From Neisseria polysaccharea ATCC 43768 (GTDB lineage Bacteria > Pseudomonadota > Gammaproteobacteria > Burkholderiales > Neisseriaceae), in the NCBI GenBank assembly GCA_000176735.1, contig ADBE01000101.1, positions 1-35,291 of the forward strand: a stretch of DNA of 35,291 bases, read 5' to 3'. This document shows, one piece after another, positions 1 to 7,049 of this stretch; within the stretch, counting starts at the first letter, position 1, and each line of letters begins with the position of its first letter. The position numbers were made by a program, and so were the translations under genes. The notes beneath the pieces were generated by a model, which worked only from the letters and a program-made list of their open reading frames with translations, did no database searches and was not told where the DNA came from.

Positions 1-17
1 GGCTTTTTTATTTTATC

Positions 18-93
18 TGGTGGGTCGTGAGCGATTCGAACGCTCGACCAACGGATTAAAAGTCCGCTGCTCTACCGACTGAGCTAACGACCC
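18..93 (-). tRNA. tRNA-Lys (anticodon UUU), CCA encoded
   Basis: On the minus strand the sequence begins GGGTCGT at 93, pairs with ACGACCC at the 3' side, and ends in an encoded CCA at 18-20. The anticodon loop reads CTTTTAA, giving anticodon UUU for lysine. D-loop (AGCTCAGTCGGTAGAGC) and T-loop (GTTCGAATC) signatures are intact. It has its own promoter immediately upstream. Confidence 0.97.
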
Positions 94-105
94 GATAAGT
101 TCAAA

Positions 106-134
106 ATTCTATACATCAAGCCTGATGCTGTCAA
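106..134 (-). promoter_or_regulatory. sigma70 promoter of tRNA-Lys
   Basis: On the minus strand a perfect -35 TTGACA (129-134) is separated by 17 bases from TAGAAT (106-111). A start around 99 would give a very short 5' leader before the tRNA at 93, as is usual for tRNA genes. Confidence 0.7.
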
Positions 135-148
135 CCATTTTGTCGGCG

Positions 149-160
149 TTCAGACGGCAT
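149..160 (-). repeat. single DUS downstream of terC
   Basis: Full 12-mer uptake sequence in reverse orientation immediately after the TerC-like stop codon. It has no inverted partner, so it is not by itself a hairpin terminator. Confidence 0.9.
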
Positions 161-161
161 T

Positions 162-1136
162 TTATTTATCAAGCTGTTTTTTCGTATAAATTAACGAGGT
201 CAGTATCGATGCACCCAACGCGCCGAAGACGACCGACAGCGAAACGGAAATCGGGATATGCACCCAATGCATTACCAGCATTTTCACACCGATAAAACTC
301 AACACGAATGCCAAGCCGTATTTCAGGAAGATAAAGCGTTCCGCCACATCCGCCAGCAGGAAATACATCGCCCTCAAACCCAAAATAGCGAAAATATTGG
401 AGGTCAGCACGATAAACGGATCGGTGGTAACGGCAAAGACGGCGGGAATACTGTCCACGGCAAACACGACATCGCTCAATTCAATCATGACCAGCACCAA
501 AAACAGCGGCGTGGCGATTTTTTTGCCGTTTTCGACGGTAAAAAATTTCTCGCCGTGAAATTCCGTGCCGACCGGAACGACTTTCTTGACGGCATTCAGC
601 AGCCTGCTGTTTGCCAAATCCCCTTCCTCATCGCCTTCGGGCTTCATCATGTGTATGCCGGTATAGAGCAGGAACGCGCCGAACAGATACAGAATCCACT
701 CGAACTGCCGAACCAGTGCCGCGCCGACGAAAATCATGACGGTGCGCAATACCAATGCGCCCAATACGCCGTACAGCAGCACGCGGTGCTGAAACTGCGG
801 TGCGACTTTGAAGTAGCCGAATATCATCAGGAACACGAAAATATTATCGACTGCCAACGATTTTTCCAAAATGTAGCCGGTAAAGAATTCCAATACTTTT
901 TCTTTTGCGACTGCCGCGCCGTAGCCGGGATTGCCGGCGAGTTCGAAATACAGCCAGCCCGCGAACAGGCAGGATACGGCAACCCACAAGCCGCTCCATG
1001 CCAAGGCTTCTTTGACGCCGACTTTATGGCTACCGTTTTTCTTCAGCGAAAACATATCCAAGGCAATCATGACCAGCACTGCCGCAAAAAAAACGCCGTA
1101 AAACAACGGCGACCCGATGCCGGGATATTCTGTCAT
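162..1136 (-). CDS. TerC/Alx-family integral membrane protein
   Basis: The 324-residue product is strongly hydrophobic with about nine membrane segments. It carries the two acidic signature regions of the TerC family: an early membrane segment reading EKSLAVDNIFVF and a later one reading ELSDVVFAVDSIPAVF, whose aspartates and glutamates are thought to handle metal ions. Family members (Alx, TerC) are linked to manganese export and metal or tellurite resistance. The exact substrate here is inferred only. The start is supported by AGGAG about 8 bases upstream of the ATG. It lies 32 bases downstream of the CopD-like gene on the same strand and could be co-transcribed with it. A single DUS follows the stop. 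Confidence 0.9.
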   Translation of the reverse strand: MTEYPGIGSPLFYGVFFAAVLVMIALDMFSLKKNGSHKVGVKEALAWSGLWVAVSCLFAGWLYFELAGNPGYGAAVAKEKVLEFFTGYILEKSLAVDNIFVFLMIFGYFKVAPQFQHRVLLYGVLGALVLRTVMIFVGAALVRQFEWILYLFGAFLLYTGIHMMKPEGDEEGDLANSRLLNAVKKVVPVGTEFHGEKFFTVENGKKIATPLFLVLVMIELSDVVFAVDSIPAVFAVTTDPFIVLTSNIFAILGLRAMYFLLADVAERFIFLKYGLAFVLSFIGVKMLVMHWVHIPISVSLSVVFGALGASILTSLIYTKKQLDK

Positions 1137-1168
1137 GGTTCAATCTCCTGATTTGAAATGTAGTTGTG

Positions 1169-1618
1169 CTACCAACTGATATAAAACATCGCTTTTGCCA
1201 AAAACACAATCAGCAGCATATGGGTAAAGACGACGGCGTGTATGTATTTCGACCAACCGACCGTCAGTGTGGAACGCACCATTTTGACGACGGCGATGGC
1301 GAAGTGCGCCAACACGCTGAACGCCAACAGGATTTTCAGCGTCAGCATCGTACCGAAGGAAGTGGCAAACGGTTCGCCCAATATAGGAAGGTAGCGGTTT
1401 GCCGCCATCACGATGCCGCTGGCGAACAGCAGTCCGACCACAAACGGCATCACCCTGACGGCGCGGTAAGACATTGCCTTTTCCACTTCGCGCCGCGCCT
1501 CGCGCGACACCCGTCCCGTATGCAGGACGGACAAAACCAGCACTTCAAAAAACACGCCGCCGACAAAGGCGATGGCGCAATACAGGTGGATGATGTGCGC
1601 GACGGCATAAATACTCAT
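1169..1618 (-). CDS. small CopD-like integral membrane protein
   Basis: The product is 149 residues with four predicted membrane helices. The first helix has histidines at HIIHLY and the last has HAVVFTHM. That layout resembles the small CopD/DUF-type membrane proteins of beta-proteobacteria, which may bind copper or heme. The reading frame continues upstream to a TTG, but ATG at 1618 is preferred because GGAG lies 6 bases before it. The gene sits between waaA and the TerC-like gene on the same strand, with a 32-base gap to terC, so a shared transcript is likely. The function is not established; the fold and family call are moderate. Confidence 0.75.
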   Translation of the reverse strand: MSIYAVAHIIHLYCAIAFVGGVFFEVLVLSVLHTGRVSREARREVEKAMSYRAVRVMPFVVGLLFASGIVMAANRYLPILGEPFATSFGTMLTLKILLAFSVLAHFAIAVVKMVRSTLTVGWSKYIHAVVFTHMLLIVFLAKAMFYISW

Positions 1619-2107
1619 ACGATGCTCCAACCGGAAAACTCGGATACGGATTGTATCACTATCGCCCCCGATGTCCGCATACCGCTTCCCGCACCGCCTC
1701 GGCGATTCTCACGCTCGCTCCGCGATGTTGTGCGATAAAGCCGTCCACGCGCGCCTGCATCTGCATTCCGCCCCCCTCGGACGATAAGGTTTTTTCAACG
1801 GCTTCACGCCACGCATCCGCCGATTCGACTTGAACCGCCGCACCCGATGCCAAGGCGTGCCGGCAGGCTTCGGAAAAATTGTAGGTCGAAAAGCCGAATA
1901 TCGTCGGAACGCCGCAGGAAAGCGGTTCGATGATGTTCTGACAGCCCGAATCGACCAGACTGCCGCCGACAAAAGCGACATCAGCGCACAGGTAATACGC
2001 ATACAGCTCGCCCATACTGTCGCCTATCCACACCTGCGTATCGGGTTCGACCGGCAAACCGTCGCTGCGCCGCTGAACCTTAAACCCGAAGCGTTTTGCC
2101 GTTTCAA

Positions 2108-2119
2108 ATGCCGTCTGAA
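2108..2119 (+). repeat. DUS inside waaA
   Basis: Exact 12-mer uptake sequence within the waaA coding region. Confidence 0.9.
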
Positions 2120-2294
2120 AATGCTCGGGATGGCGCGGCACGACGACCAGCAGGGCATCGCCGCGATATTGTTGCCACGCCGCCAGCAGTTTCTCCGCCT
2201 CGTCTTCGCCCCGATAAACGCGCGTGCTGCCGCACACGGCAACCGGCCGGCCTCCGATGCGTTTTTCAAACTGCCCCGCCAGCGTTTTCATCTG

Positions 2295-2306
2295 TTCAGA
2301 CGGCAT
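2295..2306 (-). repeat. DUS inside waaA
   Basis: Exact 12-mer in coding orientation of waaA; it encodes MPSE in the protein. Confidence 0.9.
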
Positions 2307-2951
2307 CAGGTCGTATTTGGTATTGCCGCACACCTGCACGGATGCCGCGCCCAATTTCGCCAACCGCGCCGCATCCGCCTCCGTCTGCGCCAGACAACCC
2401 GTCAGCGAAGCGGCGGCAGGACGGATCAGGCGGCGGACTTTCAGATAACCGTTCAACGATTTTTCCGACAGCCGCGCATTCGCCAAAAACAGCGGCACAC
2501 CCGCGCGCCGGCATTCCCTCATCAGGTTGGGCCAGATTTCGGTTTCCATCAAAATGCCGAACATCGGGCGGTGTTCGCGCAAAAACTGCCGTACCCACGT
2601 TTTTTGTCATACGGAAGATAGCGGCATTGCGCATCGGGAAACAGAACTTGCGCGGTTTCCCGCCCCGTCGGGGTCATCTGCGTCATCAGCAGCGGCGCAT
2701 CGGGAAAACGCCGCCGCAACTCGCGTATCAAGGACTGGGCGGCACGCGTTTCTCCGACCGAAACGGCGTGTATCCAAACCGCGCCGGTAATGGGATTCGG
2801 ATACGGCTTGCCGAAACGCTCGTCCCGATGCGCCCGATATGCCGGGGCACTTCCGGAGCGTTTGTCCAAATAACGCCGTATCCATATCGGCGCAAGCAGC
2901 CACAATACATCATAAAGCCATTGGAACATCTTTCTATTTCCTGCAAAACAA

Positions 2952-2978
2952 ATGCCGTCTGAACGGTTCAGACGGCAT
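2952..2978 (-). terminator. DUS-pair terminator after gnd
   Basis: Inverted DUS (2952-2963 and 2967-2978) with a three-base loop lies 13 bases beyond the gnd stop and just upstream of waaA. This is the usual Neisseria hairpin terminator and separates gnd from waaA transcription. Confidence 0.8.
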
Positions 2979-2991
2979 TTCGGCAACGGAA

Positions 2992-4440
2992 TCAAATATC
3001 GTAGGTTGTCGAAGCGGTATCTCCGCCCTTGCCCGTCCAGTTGGTATGGAAAAACTCGCCGCGCGGTTTGTCGGTGCGCTCGTAAGTGTGCGCGCCGAAG
3101 TAGTCGCGCTGTGCCTGCAAGAGGTTGGCAGGCAGACGTTCGGTCGTGTAGCCGTCCAAGAACGTAATCGCCGAAGCCATGCAGGGCATAGGGATGCCGC
3201 ATTCGACCGCCTTGGCAACCACCTTGCGCCATGCCGGCAGGCAGTTTTCCAAAATATTTTTGAAATACTGATCCACACCCAAGAACACCAAATCGGGATT
3301 GTTTTCATAGGCATCGCGGATATTGCCCAAAAACGCGCTGCGGATAATACAGCCTTCACGCCACAGCAGCGCAGTGTTGCCGTAGTCCAAATCCCAGCCG
3401 TAGCTTTCGCCCGCTTCCCGAATCAGCATAAAGCCTTGGGCATACGAAATAATTTTGGAGGCGAGCAGGGCTTGGCGCAAATCGCCGACCCATTGTTTTT
3501 TGTCGCCGCCGACCGGCAACGCCTGCCGCGCAAACAGTCCGCCCATCCGGACGCGCTGTTCTTTGAACGACGAAACGCAGCGGGCGAACACCGCCTCGGA
3601 AATCAGCGTCAGCGGGATGCCCAAATCCAAGGCGTTGATGCCCGTCCATTTGCCCGTGCCTTTCTGCCCCGCCGTATCGAGGATTTTTTCGACCAGCGGT
3701 TCGCCGCCCTCGTCTTTGTACGCCAAAATTGCCGCCGTAATTTCAATCAGATAAGAATCCAGCTCGGTTTTGTTCCACTCGGCAAACACGCGGTGCATTT
3801 CGTCGTAGGACAGTCCCAAACCGTCTTTCATAAACTGGTACGCTTCGCAAATCAACTGCATATCGCCGTATTCGATACCGTTATGCACCATTTTGACAAA
3901 ATGTCCCGCGCCGTCCTTGCCGACCCAGTCGCAACACGGTTCGCCCTGCGGCGTTTTGGCGGCAATCGCCTGAAAAATCGGTTTGACCGCTTCCCAAGCG
4001 CGCTTATCCCCGCCCGGCATAATGGACGGCCCGCGCCGCGCGCCTTCTTCGCCGCCGGATACGCCCGCGCCGACAAACAAAATCCCTTTTCCAGCAAGGT
4101 AATGTGTCCGCCGTGTCGTGTCGGGATAATTGGCATTGCCGCCGTCGATAAGGATGTCGCCTTCTTCCAACAACGGAAGCAGTTGTTCAATAAAGTCGTC
4201 AACCACCGAACCTGCGCGAACCATCATCATGATTTTTCTCGGTTTTGCCAGCTTATCGACCAAGTCTTGCAGGGAATTCGCGCCGACAATATCCGTTCCC
4301 TTAGCCGCGCCGTTTAAAAATTCGTCCACTTTACTGGTTGTCCGGTTGTAGGCGACAACCTTAAATCCGCAATCGTTCATATTCAAAATCAGGTTTTGAC
4401 CCATAACCGCCAAACCGATTACGCCAATATCGCCTTTCAT
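2992..4440 (-). CDS. gnd: 6-phosphogluconate dehydrogenase, decarboxylating
   Basis: Gnd oxidises 6-phosphogluconate to ribulose 5-phosphate and CO2 in the oxidative pentose phosphate pathway, producing NADPH in the cytosol. The 482-residue product starts with a Rossmann dinucleotide motif (GVIGLAVMG) and has the substrate and catalytic segment KMVHNGIEYGDMQ near residue 184. It continues with GTGKWT and the all-helical C-terminal domain ending in NWTGKGGDTAST. Length is normal for the family. GGAG lies about 10 bases upstream of the ATG. It is the first gene left of the putative replication origin and is transcribed away from it. Confidence 0.97.
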   Translation of the reverse strand: MKGDIGVIGLAVMGQNLILNMNDCGFKVVAYNRTTSKVDEFLNGAAKGTDIVGANSLQDLVDKLAKPRKIMMMVRAGSVVDDFIEQLLPLLEEGDILIDGGNANYPDTTRRTHYLAGKGILFVGAGVSGGEEGARRGPSIMPGGDKRAWEAVKPIFQAIAAKTPQGEPCCDWVGKDGAGHFVKMVHNGIEYGDMQLICEAYQFMKDGLGLSYDEMHRVFAEWNKTELDSYLIEITAAILAYKDEGGEPLVEKILDTAGQKGTGKWTGINALDLGIPLTLISEAVFARCVSSFKEQRVRMGGLFARQALPVGGDKKQWVGDLRQALLASKIISYAQGFMLIREAGESYGWDLDYGNTALLWREGCIIRSAFLGNIRDAYENNPDLVFLGVDQYFKNILENCLPAWRKVVAKAVECGIPMPCMASAITFLDGYTTERLPANLLQAQRDYFGAHTYERTDKPRGEFFHTNWTGKGGDTASTTYDI

Positions 4441-4487
4441 TGCAGGAAGCTCCGTTATAGATTTAATTTATCGACTGCAACTCTACC

Positions 4488-5122
4488 TGATTTACACTTG
4501 TTTAACAATCCTTAACTTTTTAATTTTTTGTAAAAGATGCCTTTACGCTTTACTGTGGCGTTCCCCTGAAGGGTTATAAATAAAATATAAAATTTAAATA
4601 ATAAAACGATGATTATATTGATATGAAAAATTTTCTGTGGGTAACTTTTTTTTATTTTAAAAATCATTGGGATTTCCGTTTTAAAAGGGTGTCGGTAAGG
4701 CGGATTCCCTTTTGTGCATGCCTGTGGATTGTTTTTCGTGAAGGATTGGTTTTGTGGATAGTTTGCTTGTTGTGCAGATGGCATCCTACTTTTCTTTACC
4801 GAATGGCTGCCGGCGCCTTTAAGAACGGGAATACTGTGGAGATTTGAGAGGGAAATGTGTTTGGAACTTGTGGGAATAGTAAGTTGACGGCACGAATGTC
4901 TTTTTTTCTGCATATTGGCAGAGTGTGCATCCGGATTTGTGTATAAGTGGTGGAGAAAATGAGGTTTGTGGGTAAATCTCATAATATTTCAATCATATAG
5001 CTTTTAGTTAATTGTGTATAAGTAAAGTTTCGGATGGGGGGTACATATATAAAAATGCCGTCTGAAGCGGGTATTTTATCGATTCAGACGGCATTTGTTT
5101 GGAAAATGGAGCGTTATCCACA
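4488..5122. other. putative chromosomal replication origin (oriC)
   Basis: This AT-rich stretch has no convincing gene. DnaA-box consensus TTATNCACA occurs exactly at 4938-4946 and 5013-5021 (both minus-strand reading TTATACACA) and at 5114-5122 (plus-strand TTATCCACA). One-mismatch boxes lie at 4636-4644, 4753-4761 and 4967-4975, and looser TGTGNAT forms at 4713, 4723 and 4924. A tract made almost only of A and T (4574-4635) lies at the left end and could be the unwinding element. Plus-strand GC skew is negative to the left and positive to the right (counts in the findings). dnaA is not in the window. An inverted DUS pair also lies inside, at 5055-5094. Confidence 0.7.
5055..5094 (-). terminator. 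DUS-pair terminator after lpxC
   Basis: Inverted DUS (5055-5066 and 5083-5094) with a 16-base loop lies 19 bases past the lpxC stop. On the minus strand it is followed by a short AT-rich run. Confidence 0.75.
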
Positions 5123-6037
5123 ATTTCTGATGTTCAGCTCGTGAAATGCGTCGGGCAAATCATCGCTGTCGGAAAATTCCACCCATTCGTAAGCCGTTTC
5201 GTCTGCTAAAACCGCGCGCAAGAGTGCGTTGTTGATGGCGTGTCCCGATTTGTAGCCTTCAAACGCGCCGACAATCGGGTGTCCGACGATATACAAATCG
5301 CCGATGGCATCAAGGATTTTGTGGCGCACAAACTCGTCGGGATAGCGCAAACCTTCCGGATTCAGGATATCCGTGTCGTCAATTACGATGGCGTTGTTCA
5401 AATTGCCACCCAAGCCGAGATTGTGGGCGCGCATCATTTCCACTTCGTGCATAAAGCCGAAGGTGCGCGCGCGCGCGATTTCGTCGATGTAGGATTTGCC
5501 TGCGAAATCAATTTCAAACGTCGGCGAGCTGCGGTTGAAGACCGGATGGTCGAATTCGATGGTCAGGGTAACTTTAAAGCCGTCATACGGCGTAAATCGT
5601 ACCCATTTGCCCGCTTCTTTGATTTCGACAGGTTTGAGGATTTTCAAAAAACGCTTTTGCGCCTTTTGATCGACTACGCCCGCATCTTGCAAAAGGTAAA
5701 TAAACGGCAGGCTGGAGCCGTCCATAATCGGGATTTCGGGCGCGTTCAGCTCAATCAGCGCATTGTCGATACCGTAGGCGGACAGCGCGGACATAATGTG
5801 TTCGATTGTGCCGACGCGCACGCCTTTGTCGGTAACGATGGTGGATGAAAGGCGAGTATCGTTGATCAAATAAGGATTCAGTTTGATTTGTTCACCCATT
5901 TCGCCGTCCAAATCCGTGCGGCGGAATGAAATCCCGCTGTTTTCAGGCGCGGGATGCAGGGTCAGCGCGACCCGTTCGCCGGAATGCAGCCCGACTCCGG
6001 TCACGCCGATGGATTTCGCCAAAGTTCTTTGCAGCAT
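5114..6037 (-). CDS. lpxC: UDP-3-O-acyl-N-acetylglucosamine deacetylase LpxC
   Basis: LpxC catalyses the committed step of lipid A synthesis, removing the acetyl group from UDP-3-O-acyl-GlcNAc with a catalytic zinc. The 307-residue product has the zinc ligands in TIEHIMSAL and in HKILDAIGDLYIVGHP, and the C-terminal catalytic histidine in KSGHAINNALL. The frame is open further upstream, but ATG at 6037 is the start: AAGGAAG lies 6 bases before it and MLQRTLAKS is the conserved N-terminus. The stop codon TAA is part of a perfect DnaA box (5114-5122), which links the gene end to the putative origin. A short GC-dinucleotide run lies at about 5466-5476 in the coding region. Confidence 0.97.
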   Translation of the reverse strand: MLQRTLAKSIGVTGVGLHSGERVALTLHPAPENSGISFRRTDLDGEMGEQIKLNPYLINDTRLSSTIVTDKGVRVGTIEHIMSALSAYGIDNALIELNAPEIPIMDGSSLPFIYLLQDAGVVDQKAQKRFLKILKPVEIKEAGKWVRFTPYDGFKVTLTIEFDHPVFNRSSPTFEIDFAGKSYIDEIARARTFGFMHEVEMMRAHNLGLGGNLNNAIVIDDTDILNPEGLRYPDEFVRHKILDAIGDLYIVGHPIVGAFEGYKSGHAINNALLRAVLADETAYEWVEFSDSDDLPDAFHELNIRNCG

Positions 6038-6148
6038 AAACCGCTTCCTTATCAATGGGGTAAGTTTTGGAATAATACGATAAAACCGAAAAAACAGGCT
6101 ATGTTTTTCCATAGTATTTGCCAATACGGATGTTTTCTTGAAAACAAA

Positions 6149-6186
6149 ATGCCGTCTGAAACCGCAATCTGCATTTCAGACGGCAT
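6149..6186 (-). terminator. DUS-pair terminator after fkbp
   Basis: Inverted DUS (6149-6160 and 6175-6186) lies just beyond the fkbp stop, with a minus-strand T run (TTTTGTTTTC) after the stem. It separates fkbp from lpxC. Confidence 0.8.
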
Positions 6187-6199
6187 CGGGTGTGCTGTC

Positions 6200-6529
6200 T
6201 TATTCGTACACTTTCAGCAGCTCGACTTCAAATATCAAAGTGGCGTGCGGGGGAATCACACCGCCGGCACCGTGTACGCCGTAAGCCATTTCAGAAGGGA
6301 TGGTCAGCTTGCGTTTGCCGCCTTCCTTCATTCCGCCGAAGCCTTCGTCCCAACCTTTGATGACTTGTCCGACACCGAGCGTGATGGTCAGCGGCTGGCG
6401 GCGGTCGAGACTGGAGTCGAATTTGGTTCCATTTTCCAGCCAGCCGGTGTAGTGGACGGTGATTTCTTTACCTGTTACCGCCTCTTTTCCGAAGCCTTCC
6501 TGCAAATCTTCAATAATCAGGCTGCCCAT
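6200..6529 (-). CDS. fkbp: FKBP-type peptidyl-prolyl isomerase
   Basis: This 109-residue single-domain FKBP catalyses cis-trans isomerisation of prolyl bonds and may act as a folding helper. Visible motifs are [19 protein letters not shown], the [13 protein letters not shown] segment of the active site, and the C-terminal [13 protein letters not shown]. There is no signal peptide, so it should be cytosolic. AAGGA lies 6 bases upstream of the ATG. In meningococci this gene borders the class I pilin locus on the side opposite lpxC. Here lpxC begins only 162 bases away and no pilin sequence is present. Confidence 0.95.
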   Translation of the reverse strand: MGSLIIEDLQEGFGKEAVTGKEITVHYTGWLENGTKFDSSLDRRQPLTITLGVGQVIKGWDEGFGGMKEGGKRKLTIPSEMAYGVHGAGGVIPPHATLIFEVELLKVYE

Positions 6530-6605
6530 ATCTGTCCTTTCGTTGCTTGTTGGTCAAAACGGCAAGGGTAACATACCGTCCGGCGAAGTCAAATGCCGCC
6601 AATTG

Positions 6606-6930
6606 TCAGCCGCACCGGTGCAGCGGGAACAGCAGTTGTTGTTTGACCGTTTTATGTTTTTCGTAACGGTTCCAGGCTTTTTCATGGGAATATAGTGGAT
6701 TAACAAAAATCAGGACAAGGCGACGAAGCCGCAGACAGTACAAATAGTACGGCAAGGCGAGGCAACGCCGTACTGGTTTTTGTTAATCCACTATAGAAAA
6801 CGACGGTGTTGATTAGGGGTTCGACCAGCGCGACCGCTCCCGATACGCCTATACTGCCCGTCAGCACATAGGTTACACTGAAGGCGGTGGTGAAATGCAG
6901 TGCGGCAAAAGTCAGGGTTTTAAGCATCAT
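6606..6930 (-). pseudogene. DUF2061 membrane protein interrupted by a Correia element
   Basis: The N-terminal half (MLKTLTFAALHFTTAFSVTY, then LVEPLINTVVFY) is typical of small DUF2061 membrane proteins. The frame then runs into the Correia element at 6691-6795. Beyond the element the same strand resumes the family C-terminus (SHEKAWNRYEKHK) and stops with TGA at 6606-6608. Removing the element with one copy of the TA target joins TTC-TAT-TCC-CAT in frame and gives a 73-residue protein. Without removal the ORF ends inside the element with a foreign tail. Two adjacent ATGs (6930 and 6927) follow GGGAG, and the exact start is uncertain. The product is probably non-functional, but a truncated one-helix peptide could still be made. 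Confidence 0.88.
6691..6795. mobile_element. Correia element (CREE), short 105-bp form
   Basis: The element has terminal inverted repeats TATAGTGGATTAACAAAAA and its complement, and TA dinucleotides at both ends. It is the internally deleted (~105 bp) class that lacks the central IHF-site segment. It is inserted in the DUF2061 coding sequence at a TA target, and the target can be reconstructed exactly. Confidence 0.95.
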
Positions 6931-6958
6931 TCTCTCCCGGATTGAATATTTACAGAGA

Positions 6959-6977
6959 GATGATAAGGATTATCATC
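6959..6977. promoter_or_regulatory. Fur-box-like palindrome
   Basis: GATGATAA and TTATCATC form a perfect 8-base inverted repeat around a three-base centre. The core 6961-6975 matches the 7-1-7 Fur consensus TGATAATNATTATCA at 14 of the 15 positions when N is counted as a match. It lies 29 bases upstream of the DUF2061 start and about 60-70 bases upstream of hprA, so it could control either divergent gene. Direct binding is inferred. Confidence 0.55.
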
Positions 6978-7049
6978 AGACCGTGCCGGTTTAAATTTGC
7001 TATTTGCTGTTAGTGTAAATAAATCAATTTTTTAATAATGATAGAAATA

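Larger units (their letters stand above)
1659..2929 (-). pseudogene. waaA: Kdo transferase waaA, frameshifted in an A tract
   Basis: WaaA (KdtA) adds Kdo residues to lipid A in the inner membrane, an early step of lipooligosaccharide core synthesis. The gene is readable in two frames. The N-terminal ~110 codons start at ATG 2929 (MFQWLYDVLW, then a WIHAVSVGET motif typical of the GT-B family). The C-terminal ~310 codons include METEIWPNL, CGNTKYD, VVVPRHPEH and SGCQNIIEPLSCGVP. The frames meet at a run of six A on the coding strand (2600-2605). Adding one A gives an uninterrupted 423-residue protein, the normal length. As it stands, translation leaves the frame after YLPYDKK and ends early at 2549. 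This could be a real null mutation, a slipped-strand variant, or a sequencing error. Two DUS lie inside the coding region. Confidence 0.9.

Noticed and set aside
258-1151. Long plus-strand ORF opposite the TerC-like gene
   Set aside because: Antisense shadow: composition rich in His/Gln, no ribosome site, and the minus-strand protein is clearly real.
4512-4982. 156-codon minus-strand ORF and 74-codon plus-strand ORF (4623-4847) in the gnd-lpxC gap
   Set aside because: Low-complexity AT-rich translations with no family resemblance and no good ribosome site; the DnaA-box pattern explains the stretch better.
5464-5478. GC dinucleotide run in lpxC as a phase-variation tract
   Set aside because: Only about five units, and lpxC is a core gene with an intact frame; no reason to think it switches.
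7038-7049. Alternative hprA start at 7038
   Set aside because: No ribosome site and four extra residues not expected at the family N-terminus; 7050 preferred, though not certain.
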